From JBCBSZ01 sp039818945 (GTDB lineage Bacteria > Actinomycetota > Acidimicrobiia > Acidimicrobiales > Poriferisodalaceae): DNA of 64,000 bases. A program made the translations under genes and the position numbers. Where the stretch lies: assembly GCA_039818945.1 (NCBI GenBank), contig JBCBSZ010000016.1, positions 1 to 64,000 of the forward strand, in the 5' to 3' direction. The notes under the pieces are model-generated. The model was not told the DNA's origin. It searched no databases and worked only from the letters and a program-made list of their open reading frames with translations. This document shows positions 19,886 to 29,065 of the stretch, piece after piece (the stretch's first letter is position 1; each line of letters starts with the position of its first letter).

Positions 19886-21391
19886 ATGCTGGCGCAGACC
19901 GCCTTCACCGCCCCGGACATCGACTGGTGGGGCGTCGCGCCCCAGCTCGTGTTGCTCACCGGGGCGCTCACCATCCTGCTGGTGAACGCCCTGCTCCCGA
20001 CGAAGCCGCCGTCCTGGATGACCACCGGGATGTCGATCGTCACCTCGGTCGTGACGATCGTGTTCGCGTTCATCCTCTGGTACGACGTGCGCGACCCGAA
20101 CGAGGGGCCGGCCTCTATCATCGCCGGTGCGCTCGGCGTCGACGGCTTCAGCGTCTTCTTCATGGTGCTGTTGCCGCTCGTCGCCATCGTCGGGTCGCTG
20201 CTGATCCACGACTTCGCCACCCGCGAGGGCATCCAGGCGCCCGAGCTCCACGCCCTCCTGCTCAGCGCGGCGCTGGGCGGCATCGTGATGGCCCAGGCCA
20301 ACGACCTGATCGTGCTGTTCCTGGGCCTCGAGACGCTGTCGCTCGCCCTCTACGTCGCCGCGGCGATGTACCTGCGCAAGAGCGAGGCCCAGGAGGCCGC
20401 GGTCAAGTACTTCGTCCTCGGCGCCTTCAGCTCGGCGTTCTTCCTCTACGGCATCGCGCTGATCTACGGCGCCACCGGCTCGACCAACCTGGTCGAGATC
20501 CGCGACTTCCTCGACGCCACGGTGCTGACCGAGAACGGTCTCCTGCTCATCGGCATCGGGCTGCTCGTGGTCGGCCTCGGTTTCAAGGTCGCCGCCGTGC
20601 CGTTCCACATGTGGGCGCCCGACGTCTACCAGGGAGCCGCCACGCCGGTCTCGGGCGTCATGGCCGCCATGGCCAAGGCCGCGGGCTTCGCCGCCATCAT
20701 CCGGGTCCTCAACGAGTCGCTCGGCCTGTTCAGCGACGACTGGACCCCGCTGATCTGGGCCCTCGCCGCCCTGTCGCTCGTTGTCGGCTCGGTGCTCGCC
20801 GTCGTCCAGACCGACGTGAAGCGGATGCTGGCCTACTCCTCGATCGCGCACGCCGGGTACGTGCTGGTCGCGGTCGAGTCGGCCTCCGACGACGGCGTGA
20901 CCGCTGCGCTGTTCTACGTCTTCACCTACTCGTTCCTGGTCCTCGGCTCGTTCGGCGCCGTCGCGGCGTTGAGCGGCCGTGGTGACCGGGCCACGACGCT
21001 GGACGATCTCTCCGGCCTGTCGCGGCGCCGTCCGCTGCTCGCCATGGCCTTCACGGTGTTCCTCCTCGCCCAGGCCGGCGTGCCGTTCACGAGCGGCTTC
21101 ATCGGCAAATTCCTCGCCATCCGGGCCGCGGCCGAGAGCGGGAGCTGGATCCTGGCGATCATCGCCATGGTCGCCGCCGTGATCGCGACGTACTTCTACC
21201 TGCGCATCGTCGTGGCGATGTGGCTCACCGAGCCCGACGAGGGCGCCGCACCGGTCGAGGTCCCGTTCGCCAACGCCCTCGCGCTCGCCGGGTGCGTGGG
21301 CGTCACGATCGTCGTCGGCATCGTGCCCCAGTTCCTCATCGAGTTCGCCGGCGACGCCGTCCCGGTCCTGGTCAGCGCCCAGCCCTTCTGA
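19886..21391 (+). CDS. NADH-quinone oxidoreductase subunit N (set 1)
   Basis: Third antiporter-like subunit of complex I, 501 residues. Signatures are IVLFLGLETLSLALYV with the key glutamate and VPFHMWAPDVYQGAATPVSG. The ATG at 19886 was chosen because it follows the purine-rich ribosome site at the end of the hairpin repeat; an upstream in-frame start would translate the repeat. This gene closes the complete 14-gene operon. Confidence 0.94.
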   Translation: MLAQTAFTAPDIDWWGVAPQLVLLTGALTILLVNALLPTKPPSWMTTGMSIVTSVVTIVFAFILWYDVRDPNEGPASIIAGALGVDGFSVFFMVLLPLVAIVGSLLIHDFATREGIQAPELHALLLSAALGGIVMAQANDLIVLFLGLETLSLALYVAAAMYLRKSEAQEAAVKYFVLGAFSSAFFLYGIALIYGATGSTNLVEIRDFLDATVLTENGLLLIGIGLLVVGLGFKVAAVPFHMWAPDVYQGAATPVSGVMAAMAKAAGFAAIIRVLNESLGLFSDDWTPLIWALAALSLVVGSVLAVVQTDVKRMLAYSSIAHAGYVLVAVESASDDGVTAALFYVFTYSFLVLGSFGAVAALSGRGDRATTLDDLSGLSRRRPLLAMAFTVFLLAQAGVPFTSGFIGKFLAIRAAAESGSWILAIIAMVAAVIATYFYLRIVVAMWLTEPDEGAAPVEVPFANALALAGCVGVTIVVGIVPQFLIEFAGDAVPVLVSAQPF

Positions 21392-21462
21392 CCTCCCGCA
21401 GCCGAGCGGCCCGTTCCGTCCCAGGTCTCGAGCCCCGGCCCGAACCCGACACGCGTGAGGGT

Positions 21463-21483
21463 CACCGGGGGGTCCTCCCGGTG
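21463..21483 (+). terminator. Hairpin after the first nuo operon
   Basis: CACCGGG and CCCGGTG form a 7-bp stem around a GGGTCCT loop, 72 nt after nuoN. There is no T-run, as is common in GC-rich actinobacteria. Together with the promoter-like boxes just after it, this suggests that the second nuo operon can be transcribed separately. Confidence 0.45.
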
Positions 21484-21486
21484 TCG

Positions 21487-21546
21487 TACGCTCTCGGCAG
21501 CGCCACCGACCGTGGAATGGCGCCCCCCTGACGTCGTCCCTAGGAT
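21487..21546 (+). promoter_or_regulatory. Promoter candidates for the second nuo operon
   Basis: Two -10-like boxes are seen: TACGCT at 21487-21492, and TAGGAT at 21541-21546, which lies 8 nt before the GTG of nuoA2. The latter spacing suggests a leaderless transcript. No clear -35 element and no Rex-type box are visible here, unlike in front of the bc operon. Confidence 0.45.
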
Positions 21547-21554
21547 CGCCAGAC

Positions 21555-21929
21555 GTGATCGAGTTCTCCGACTTCCTGCGGAGCTACCTCACCGTCGTCA
21601 TCTTCGGTGCCTCCGCACTCGCGCTCGGCGGCCTGATGCTGACGATCGCGCGGGTCCTGCGACCCACCGCGAACACACCGCAGAAGTACATCGCCTACGA
21701 GTCCGGCGTCGACCCGGTCGGCACCGAGTGGAACCAGACCCAGGTCCGCTACTACATCTTCGCCGTGCTCTTCGTCATCTTCGACGTGGAGGCGGTCTTC
21801 ATCTTCCCGTGGGCGGTCGGCCTCGAGCGCTACGGCGTCTTCGGCCTCGTCGAGATGGCCATCTTCATCTTCATCCTGGCGCTCGGACTCGGCTACGCCT
21901 GGCGCAAGGGAGTGCTGCGGTGGATCTGA
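21555..21929 (+). CDS. NADH-quinone oxidoreductase-type subunit A (set 2)
   Basis: Membrane subunit A of a second complex I, 124 residues with three helices. The signature YESGVDPVG and VIFDVEAVFIFPWAV is intact. It is only distantly related to the set 1 NuoA, so set 2 is not a recent duplication. GTG start with a TAGGAT box 8 nt upstream. It opens the 11-gene operon. Confidence 0.94.
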   Translation: MIEFSDFLRSYLTVVIFGASALALGGLMLTIARVLRPTANTPQKYIAYESGVDPVGTEWNQTQVRYYIFAVLFVIFDVEAVFIFPWAVGLERYGVFGLVEMAIFIFILALGLGYAWRKGVLRWI

Positions 21930-21984
21930 TCCGCTCGAGCACCCTGCCACCATCCCCCGCACCGCTCCCCCCGGAGGTCACGAC

Positions 21985-22494
21985 GTGGGCCTGATCGACA
22001 GCGGCAAGATGCCCAAGCCGCTCACCTGGCTCCTCAACTACGGCCGGTCCCGCTCGATGTGGGTGTACCAGTGGGGTCTCGCCTGCTGCGCCATCGAGAT
22101 GGGCGCCGCGTTCGGCTCGCCCCGCTATGACGTCATGCGCCTCGGTGTGATCCCCTTCCCGGCCAGCCCGCGGCAGGCCGACCTCGTCGTCATCTCCGGC
22201 ACGGTCACCGACAAGATGGCCCCGGCCATCCGCCGGCTCTACGAGCAGATGCCCGAGCCGAAGTACGTGATCTCCATGGGCTCGTGCGCCAACTGCGGCG
22301 GTCCCTACTGGGACAGCTACTCGGTCACCAAGGGCGTCGACCAGATCATCCCGGTCGACGTCTACGTCCCCGGCTGCCCGCCCCGGCCCGAGGCGCTGCT
22401 CGAGGGCATCGTGCTGCTGCAGGAGCGGGTCCAGCGCGAGGACATCGCCGAGCGCTGGCGGGGCGAGCCGTCGGTGCTCGGGGAGAGCGCCTAG
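21985..22494 (+). CDS. NADH-quinone oxidoreductase-type subunit B (set 2)
   Basis: N2-cluster subunit of the second complex I, 169 residues. Ligands: the cysteine pair in LACCAIEM, the cysteine in GSCANCGG and the cysteine in VPGCPPRPE. The CANCGG form has an extra cysteine where set 1 has serine. GTG start after GGAGGT. It abuts nuoC2. Confidence 0.95.
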   Translation: MGLIDSGKMPKPLTWLLNYGRSRSMWVYQWGLACCAIEMGAAFGSPRYDVMRLGVIPFPASPRQADLVVISGTVTDKMAPAIRRLYEQMPEPKYVISMGSCANCGGPYWDSYSVTKGVDQIIPVDVYVPGCPPRPEALLEGIVLLQERVQREDIAERWRGEPSVLGESA

Positions 22495-23214
22495 ATGTCC
22501 GACACCAGCACCGAGGTCGAGGAGGCCGAGGAGGTCGAGACCGACGGGCGGCGCGAGGCGCTGCTCGCCGAGCTGACCGCTGCGCTCGGCGACGCCGTGG
22601 TCGAGCACCACCTGATCCCGAACCGGGACCTGTGGGTCCGGGTCGACGCCGCCCACTGGATCGACGTGGTCACGAAGCTGCGCACCGAGCTCGGCTTCGG
22701 CTACTTCGACTTCCTCGCCGGCCTCGACTGGATGATCGCCCCGTGGGGCCGCCACGAGGACACCGCCTTCGGCGGGCTCGAGACCGACGACGACGCCGGC
22801 GGGGGCAGCATCTCGCTGCCCGAGGGGCCGGGCTACGCGGGCGGCGACAGCCGCTTCCAGCTGATGCTGCGGGTCTACTCGCTCGACCGGCACCTCGGCG
22901 TCACGATCAAGGCCGACCTCGACGAGGAGTACCCCGAGGTCCCCACGATCTCGCAGATCTACGCCGGCGCCGACTGGCACGAGCGCGAGGCCTGGGAGAT
23001 GTACGGGTTCACCTTCGTCGGGCACCCCCACCTCGTGCACATGTACCTGCCCACCGACTTCGAGGGCTTCCCGCTGCGCAAGGACTACCCACTCCTGGCC
23101 CGCGAGGTGAAGCCGTGGCCCGGCGTCGTCGACGTCGAGCCGATCCCCGAGCACCTCGAGGCCGAGCTCGAAGCCGCCATCATGGAAGCCGCCGAGCAGG
23201 CGGGAGAGGCGTAG
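22495..23214 (+). CDS. NADH-quinone oxidoreductase-type subunit C (set 2)
   Basis: 30-kDa type subunit, 239 residues, longer than the set 1 copy by about 60 residues. The insertion is a glycine/acidic loop around residues 92-115. The family signature AWEMYGFTFVGHP and FPLRKDYPL is present. It lies between nuoB2 and nuoD2 with 0 and 2 nt gaps. Confidence 0.93.
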   Translation: MSDTSTEVEEAEEVETDGRREALLAELTAALGDAVVEHHLIPNRDLWVRVDAAHWIDVVTKLRTELGFGYFDFLAGLDWMIAPWGRHEDTAFGGLETDDDAGGGSISLPEGPGYAGGDSRFQLMLRVYSLDRHLGVTIKADLDEEYPEVPTISQIYAGADWHEREAWEMYGFTFVGHPHLVHMYLPTDFEGFPLRKDYPLLAREVKPWPGVVDVEPIPEHLEAELEAAIMEAAEQAGEA

Positions 23215-23216
23215 AC

Positions 23217-24395
23217 ATGACCGCCGTCAGCGATCGCGAGCAGCTCTCCTACATCGCCGGCCAGGCCGCCGATGCCCGGGTCAACGTCGAGCTCCAGGCC
23301 GGCGACATGACCCTCAACATCGGGCCCCAGCACCCGGCCACGCACGGCACGCTCCGGATCGCCGTGCGCCTCGACGGCGAGCAGGTGGTCCAGGCCGAGC
23401 CGGTCGCCGGGTACATGCACCGCGGCTACGAGAAGCTGGCCGAGGTCCGGACGTTCCCCCAGGTCACCACCCTGGTCAACCGGATCGACTGGCTCGGCAG
23501 CTTCGCCAATGAGGTGCCCTTCATCCTCGCCGCCGAGGAGCTGATGGGCGTCGAGGCCCCCGAGCGGGCCAAGTACATCCGCACGATCCTCTTCGAGCTG
23601 TCCCGCATCGCCCACCTCAGCCTGTTCCTGGGCGACATGGGGGTGCAGCTCGGTGCGCTCACGCCGGTGTTCTTCGCCTTCCGCGACCGCGAGCGGGTGC
23701 TCAACCAGATCGAGGCCGCCACCGGTGGCCGCTTCCATCCGAACTTCGACCGGATCGGCGGCCTCAAGGACGACCTGCCGGCCGGCTGGATCGCCGAGAC
23801 CAAGGCGACCATGGAGAAGATGCGGACGTTCTGTGACGAGATCGAGGATCTCCTCATGGGCAACGAGATCTTCGCCGCTCGCTGCCGCGGCGTCGGGGTG
23901 ATCCCGCCCGACGTCGGCCTCGCCTACGGCCTCTCGGGCGCCAACATCCGCGCCTCGGGTGTCGACTGGGACCTGCGCCGCGACGGCGACAGCGCTCGCC
24001 ATCTCGCCTACGACCAGATCGACTGGCAGGTCTGGACCCACCCCGACGGCGACAGCTTCAGCCGCTTCTGGGTGCGCCTGCAGGAGACCCGCGAGGCCAC
24101 GAGGATCGTCGACCAGCTCTGCGACGCCCTGCCGGGCGGGCCGATCATGGCCAAGGTGCCCCGCATCATCAAGGTGCCCGAGGGTGAGGCCTACTGCGTC
24201 ACCGAGAACCCGCTCGGCGCCATGAGCTACTACGTCGTGTCGAAGGGGGACCTCGGTCCCTTCCGGGTGAAGATCCGGACTGCGAGCTTCAACAACATCT
24301 CGATCGTGCCGTGGGTCCTGAAGGGCGTCTACGTTCCGGACGTGATCACGATCCTGGGCTCGCTCTACTTCATCCTGGGGGACATCGACCGGTGA
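23217..24395 (+). CDS. NADH-quinone oxidoreductase-type subunit D (set 2)
   Basis: 49-kDa type quinone-site subunit, 392 residues. The QHPATHG loop keeps the quinone histidine (H43). The usual quinone-ligand tyrosine is W92 in RIDWLGS, exactly 49 residues after H43 as in the Thermus reference. R69 in HRGYEK matches the arginine that NDUFAF7 dimethylates in mitochondrial NDUFS2; set 1 has threonine there. The ATG was chosen 2 nt after the nuoC2 stop; the open frame upstream is not NuoD-like. Confidence 0.94.
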   Translation: MTAVSDREQLSYIAGQAADARVNVELQAGDMTLNIGPQHPATHGTLRIAVRLDGEQVVQAEPVAGYMHRGYEKLAEVRTFPQVTTLVNRIDWLGSFANEVPFILAAEELMGVEAPERAKYIRTILFELSRIAHLSLFLGDMGVQLGALTPVFFAFRDRERVLNQIEAATGGRFHPNFDRIGGLKDDLPAGWIAETKATMEKMRTFCDEIEDLLMGNEIFAARCRGVGVIPPDVGLAYGLSGANIRASGVDWDLRRDGDSARHLAYDQIDWQVWTHPDGDSFSRFWVRLQETREATRIVDQLCDALPGGPIMAKVPRIIKVPEGEAYCVTENPLGAMSYYVVSKGDLGPFRVKIRTASFNNISIVPWVLKGVYVPDVITILGSLYFILGDIDR

Positions 24396-24441
24396 GCCAG
24401 CTCCGCATCCCGCCGACGTCGGAAGAGGTGAGCCGCCGGTG

Positions 24442-25470
24442 ATGAGCTCACTCCTCGGCCTCGTCTACTGGCAGGAGACCACGATCAAGCTGCTGATCGT
24501 GCTGCTCGTCGTGCCGACGGCGTCGCTGATCTTCGTCTACGTCTTCCTGTTCAAGATGATGTCGTTCATGCAGAGCCGCCTCGGCCCGATGGAGGCCGGC
24601 CCCTACGGCACGCTGCAGCTCATCGCCGAGGCCATCAAGTTCCTCCAGAAGGAGGACATCCAGCCGGCCGGCGCCGACCGTCGGGTCTTCGTCGCGGCGC
24701 CGATCGTGGTGCTCACGTCGACGTTCCTGATGTACGTGGTGCTGCCCGCCGGTCCCGACGCGGTGGTCGAGAGCCTCGACACCGGGATCTTCTACCTGCT
24801 CGCCGTCTCGTCGTTGTCCGCGCTCGGCGTGCTGATGGCCGGCTGGGCGTCGGCCAACAAGTACGCGCTGCTCGGCGGTCTCCGGGCCGCCGGCCAGCTG
24901 ATCGCCTACGAGCTGCCGCTCGTGCTCGCCACGATGGGCGTGGTCGTCCAGGCCGGGACCCTGAATCTGCAGGGCATCGTGATCGCGCAGGCCGAGGGAG
25001 AGATCTTCGGCTGGGGCGGGATCGGCAACCCGTTCATCCTCACCCAGTTCCTCGGCTTCCTCATCTTCATGATCGCGGCGCAGGCCGAGCTGACCCAGAC
25101 GCCGTTCGACATGCCGGTGGCCGAGTCCGAGCTCGTCGGCGGCTACCACATCGAGTACACCGGCTTCCGGTTCCTGCTGTTCTTCATGGCCGAGTTCGGC
25201 ACGGCGTTCGCGTTCGCCGCCGTGGCCTCGGTGCTCTTCCTCGGCGGCTGGTGGATCCCCGGGTTCGACGCCGACGACAACATCCTGAACATCCTCGGAC
25301 CCGGCGTGATGCTGGCGAAGATCATGTTCCTGGCCTTCCTGATCTTCTGGGTCCGGTTCTCCTACCCCCGCCTGCGCGAGGACCAGCTCCAGAAGTTCGC
25401 CTGGAAGTTCCTCATCCCCCTGTCCCTCGTGAACATCGCCCTCACCGGCGTGTTCAAGGTCGCCTTCTAG
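24442..25470 (+). CDS. NADH-quinone oxidoreductase-type subunit H (set 2)
   Basis: Membrane subunit at the quinone channel, 342 residues, shorter than the set 1 copy and close to the usual length. Conserved loops are SFMQSRLGPMEAGP and AELTQTPFDMPVAESELV. A GTG directly before the ATG (24439) is an alternative start. It follows nuoD2 directly: in this operon nuoE, F and G are missing between D and H. Confidence 0.94.
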   Translation: MSSLLGLVYWQETTIKLLIVLLVVPTASLIFVYVFLFKMMSFMQSRLGPMEAGPYGTLQLIAEAIKFLQKEDIQPAGADRRVFVAAPIVVLTSTFLMYVVLPAGPDAVVESLDTGIFYLLAVSSLSALGVLMAGWASANKYALLGGLRAAGQLIAYELPLVLATMGVVVQAGTLNLQGIVIAQAEGEIFGWGGIGNPFILTQFLGFLIFMIAAQAELTQTPFDMPVAESELVGGYHIEYTGFRFLLFFMAEFGTAFAFAAVASVLFLGGWWIPGFDADDNILNILGPGVMLAKIMFLAFLIFWVRFSYPRLREDQLQKFAWKFLIPLSLVNIALTGVFKVAF

Positions 25471-25482
25471 GAGCCGCTGACG

Positions 25483-25971
25483 ATGCCTCAGGTTCCCGGC
25501 CTGCTGAAGGGCCTCAGCGTCACCTTCAAGACGATGCTGGCCCCCAACGTGACGGTCCAGTACCCGCACGAGAAGGAGGCGCCGCCGACCCGCGCCCGCG
25601 GCGTCATCGCGCTCAAGGAGGAGAACTGCACCGCGTGCATGCTGTGCAGCCGCTCCTGCCCCGACTGGTGCATCTACATCGAGGCCCACAAGGTCAAGGC
25701 GCCGCCGCGCCGCGCCGGGGGCAAGCCCCGCACGGTCAACGCCCTCGACCGCTTCGACATCGACTACGCGCTCTGCATGTACTGCGGCATCTGCGTCGAG
25801 GTCTGCCCGTTCGACGCCCTGTTCTGGTCGCCCGAGTTCGAGTACTCCGAGCCGCGGATCGCCGACCTCCTCCACGACAAGGTGCGCCTCGGCGAGTGGA
25901 TGGAGACCGTCCCGGACTTCGAGCCCTACGAGTCGGGCTCGGAGCAGAAGGTCCGGAAGGTCCCCAGGTGA
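25483..25971 (+). CDS. NADH-quinone oxidoreductase-type subunit I (set 2)
   Basis: Ferredoxin-like subunit with two 4Fe-4S clusters, 162 residues. Motifs are CTACMLCSRSCPDWC and CMYCGICVEVCPFDA. It lacks the His/Asp tail of the set 1 copy. Without NuoEFG this subunit is the likely electron entry surface of the second enzyme, as in other 11-subunit complex I types that use ferredoxin or related donors. Confidence 0.93.
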   Translation: MPQVPGLLKGLSVTFKTMLAPNVTVQYPHEKEAPPTRARGVIALKEENCTACMLCSRSCPDWCIYIEAHKVKAPPRRAGGKPRTVNALDRFDIDYALCMYCGICVEVCPFDALFWSPEFEYSEPRIADLLHDKVRLGEWMETVPDFEPYESGSEQKVRKVPR

Positions 25972-26027
25972 GCCTGCGGAGCCGCACGGCACAGCCGACG
26001 ATGGCGCTCGACCCCACCCGGACCCCC

Positions 26028-26033
26028 TACGCT
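26028..26033 (+). promoter_or_regulatory. Candidate internal promoter before nuoJ2
   Basis: TACGCT, the recurrent -10-like box of this window, lies in the 88-nt nuoI2/nuoJ2 gap, 27 nt before the TTG start of nuoJ2. The same gap carries GAGCCGCACGG (25979-25989), the left flank of the hairpin repeats, without the rest of that element. Confidence 0.35.
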
Positions 26034-26059
26034 CTCTGCGGTCCTTCCGAGGAGCTGGG

Positions 26060-26554
26060 TTGGTAGCGCAGAACATCGCCTTCGGCATCATCGCGGCCGT
26101 CGTCGTGATCTCGGCGTTCCGCGTGGTGACCACCTCCAACGTCGTGCACGCCGCGCTCTACCTCGTGGGCGTGCTCGCCGGGATCGGCGGTCTCTACATC
26201 CTGCTGGTGGCCGAGTTCGTCGCCACGACCCAGTACCTCGTCTACATCGGGGCGATCGTCGTGCTGTTCCTGTTCGGCATCATGCTGACCAGAGCACCGA
26301 TCGGGCGCACCGCGAACCTCACCGGCCGGCAGTGGCCGATCGCTGCTGCCGTCGCGTCGCTGCTGGGCGGGGTGCTGGTCTACGCGCTGCTCGACGAGTT
26401 CGAGGACGCGGAGCTCCCCGAGGAGCCGGTCATCAACCGGACCGCCGACGTCGGCGACTCGATCTTCTCCCAGTTCATCATCCCGTTCGAGGCGGTGTCC
26501 GTGCTGCTGCTCGCCGCGCTGATCGGAGCGATCGTGCTCGCGAGGAGGGACTGA
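26060..26554 (+). CDS. NADH-quinone oxidoreductase-type subunit J (set 2)
   Basis: Membrane subunit J, 164 residues, five helices, with YLVYIGAIVVLFLFGIML as family signature. The start is TTG, supported by CCGAGGAG a few bases upstream; no ATG or GTG fits the family N-terminus. It follows an 88-nt gap, the largest in this operon after the nuoA2/B2 region. Confidence 0.9.
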   Translation: MVAQNIAFGIIAAVVVISAFRVVTTSNVVHAALYLVGVLAGIGGLYILLVAEFVATTQYLVYIGAIVVLFLFGIMLTRAPIGRTANLTGRQWPIAAAVASLLGGVLVYALLDEFEDAELPEEPVINRTADVGDSIFSQFIIPFEAVSVLLLAALIGAIVLARRD

Positions 26555-26558
26555 GCCG

Positions 26559-26858
26559 ATGCTGATCAACCAGTTCCTGATCCTCGGCGCCGTGCTGTTC
26601 GCGCTCGGGGTGTACGGCGTCCTCGCCCGGCGCAACGCCGTGACCGTCCTGATGTCGATCGAGCTCGTGCTCAACGCGGTCAACATCAACTTCGTCGCCT
26701 TCGGCATGCTCCACGGCGACGTCGTCGGCCAGGTCTTCGCCCTGTTCGTGATCGCGGTCGCCGCCGCCGAGGTCGGCGTCGGCCTCGCGCTGATCCTCCT
26801 GATCTACCGCACCCGCACCGACATCGATGTCGACGAGCTCGATCTGTTGAGGGGCTGA
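26559..26858 (+). CDS. NADH-quinone oxidoreductase-type subunit K (set 2)
   Basis: A 99-residue, three-helix MrpC-like subunit. Membrane glutamates lie in MSIELVLNAVN and AAAEVGVGLAL. The 4-nt gap after nuoJ2 and the 5-nt gap to nuoL2 indicate one operon. Confidence 0.94.
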   Translation: MLINQFLILGAVLFALGVYGVLARRNAVTVLMSIELVLNAVNINFVAFGMLHGDVVGQVFALFVIAVAAAEVGVGLALILLIYRTRTDIDVDELDLLRG

Positions 26859-26863
26859 GCCAG

Positions 26864-29050
26864 ATGATGGAGAACGCCTTCGTCATCCCCCTGTTGATGG
26901 GGATCTCCTTCGTCCTGATCCTCTTCTTCGGGAAGCGGATCAAGGGCGGTCAGGGCGCGCACCTGATCGGCATCCCGTTCATCGCCGTGGTGTGGGTGCT
27001 CTCGATCGTGGTCGGCATCGGCTGGATCGACCGCGTCAACGACGCCGAGGACGCCGCCGAGGAGAAGGCCGAGCTCGAGGAGGAGCACGGCGGCGAGGAG
27101 GGCGAGCTCGAGGAGGGCGCGCCGGTCGTCGTCGGTGGCGGCGACGGGTCGGTCGTGCTCACCTCGGCGACGGTCTCCGCCTCGGCGCCGGTGCTCACCG
27201 CCGAGGAGGGCGAGGAGAAGCTCAAGGTCGAGCCGGTCGTCGAGACCGTCAGCTGGTGGTCCAACGGTGGCTTCGACTTCACCGTCGGCACCCACGTCGA
27301 CGGGCTCTCGGCGATCCTGCTGTTCGTCGTCGCGAGCATCTCGCTGCTCGTGCACCTGTTCTCGACCGAGTACGTCAAGGGCGACCGCCGCTACACGCAC
27401 TACTACGCGTTCCTCAGCCTGTTCACGGCCTCGATGCTGTTCTTCGTCCTGACCGAGAACATCATCCAGCTGATCGTCGGCTGGGAGCTGGTCGGCCTCT
27501 GTTCCTTCGCGCTCATCGGTCACTGGTGGGAGGAGGGCAAGAACTCCAACGCCGCCCTCAAGGCCTTCCTCACCAACCGGGTCGGCGACATCGGCCTCCT
27601 CGTCGGCATCATCACGCTGTACTGGGCGGTGCGCGAGGCGGGGGAGAACACGTTCTCGATCCAGCGCATCAACGAGCTGGCGATGGCCGGCGAGCTCCGG
27701 CACTTCCTCCTGCTGGTCGCGGCCTGTTGCCTGATGGCCGCGGTCGCCTCGAAGTCGGGCCAGTTCCCGCTCCACACCTGGCTGCCCGACGCCATGGCCG
27801 GCCCGACGCCCGTCTCGGCGCTCATCCACGCCGCGACGATGGTCGTCGCCGGCGTCTACATGATCGCCCGCCTCTACCCGGTGTTCTTCGAGGGCTTCTC
27901 GATCGCCGACGGCGGGGCGAACCTCATGGCGATCGTGGGCATCGTCACCGTCCTGGGCGGTGGCCTGCTCGCGTTCGTGCAGTGGGACATCAAGAAGGTG
28001 CTCGCCTACTCGACGGTCTCGCAGCTGGGCTACATGGTCCTCGGGCTCGGCACCGGCGCCTGGGCCCCGGCCATCTTCCACCTCTTCACCCACGCCTTCT
28101 TCAAGGCCGGCCTCTTCCTCGGAGCGGGATCGGTGAGCCACGCGGCCCACCACACGTTCGACATGCGGAAGATGGGCGGCCTGCGCAAATACATGCCGGT
28201 CACGTTCTGGACCTTCATCCTGTGCAGCCTCGCCCTCGCTGCGGTCCCACCGTTCGCCGGCTTCTGGTCCAAGGACGAGATCCTGCTGACGGCCGACAAG
28301 TCCGGCTTCGGCGTCTTCGCCTGGCTGGGTGTGGCCGGCGGCTTCCTCACCGCCGCCTACATGACCCGCTGCGTCTACTACGTCTTCTTCGGCGAGTACC
28401 GAGGCGAGGGCACGCCGCACGAGTCCCCGCGCATCATGACCGTCCCGCTGATGATCCTGGCGTTCATGGCCGTCGTCGCCGGTTTCGTCCAGGCCACCTG
28501 GTCGCCGATCGGCACCGAGTACCTGATCGAGTACGTCGAACCGAAGTCGGCGTTCCCGGCGTTGGTGCACCCGGCCTTCAGCGTCTCCAAGGCGCTGATC
28601 GCGACCGCCGTCGCCCTCGCTGCGATCGGCATCGCAGCCGCCTGGTACTGGGCCGGCATCGGGGCGAGAGCCAAGGTCACCGACAACATCCCACCGCTCA
28701 GATGGGGCAAGACCGTCCTCGAGCAGAAGTACTACCTCGACCACCTCTACGAGCAGGGCATGGTCGCCGGGACCAAGGGGCCGCTCGCCCGGGCCACCTA
28801 CTGGTTCAACCAGAACGTCATCGACCGGATCGTCGACCTTGCCGGCATCAGCGCCCGCAAGACCGGCGAAGTCGTCTACGACTACGTCGACCAGGCCGTC
28901 ATCGACGGCGCGGTCAACGGAGCCGGCTGGACCGCCGAGGGCTCGGGAGAGGCCCTGCGCACCGTCCAGTCGGGCAAGGTCCAACAGTACGGATCGCTCC
29001 TGTTCGGCGCCGCCGCCGTCCTCGCGATCCTCTTCGTCATCCTCGTCTAG
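26864..29050 (+). CDS. NADH-quinone oxidoreductase-type subunit L (set 2)
   Basis: Antiporter-like subunit, 728 residues, about 100 longer than the set 1 copy. Much of the excess is an acidic segment at about residues 60-125, inserted after the second helix on the presumed outer face; it contains runs such as EEKAELEEE and GGEEGELEE. The core signatures GWELVGLCSFALIG and LHTWLPDAMAGPTPVSA are intact. The C-terminal lateral helix region is present. Confidence 0.94.
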   Translation: MMENAFVIPLLMGISFVLILFFGKRIKGGQGAHLIGIPFIAVVWVLSIVVGIGWIDRVNDAEDAAEEKAELEEEHGGEEGELEEGAPVVVGGGDGSVVLTSATVSASAPVLTAEEGEEKLKVEPVVETVSWWSNGGFDFTVGTHVDGLSAILLFVVASISLLVHLFSTEYVKGDRRYTHYYAFLSLFTASMLFFVLTENIIQLIVGWELVGLCSFALIGHWWEEGKNSNAALKAFLTNRVGDIGLLVGIITLYWAVREAGENTFSIQRINELAMAGELRHFLLLVAACCLMAAVASKSGQFPLHTWLPDAMAGPTPVSALIHAATMVVAGVYMIARLYPVFFEGFSIADGGANLMAIVGIVTVLGGGLLAFVQWDIKKVLAYSTVSQLGYMVLGLGTGAWAPAIFHLFTHAFFKAGLFLGAGSVSHAAHHTFDMRKMGGLRKYMPVTFWTFILCSLALAAVPPFAGFWSKDEILLTADKSGFGVFAWLGVAGGFLTAAYMTRCVYYVFFGEYRGEGTPHESPRIMTVPLMILAFMAVVAGFVQATWSPIGTEYLIEYVEPKSAFPALVHPAFSVSKALIATAVALAAIGIAAAWYWAGIGARAKVTDNIPPLRWGKTVLEQKYYLDHLYEQGMVAGTKGPLARATYWFNQNVIDRIVDLAGISARKTGEVVYDYVDQAVIDGAVNGAGWTAEGSGEALRTVQSGKVQQYGSLLFGAAAVLAILFVILV

Positions 29051-29065
29051 GGAGCGGCGCACCCG

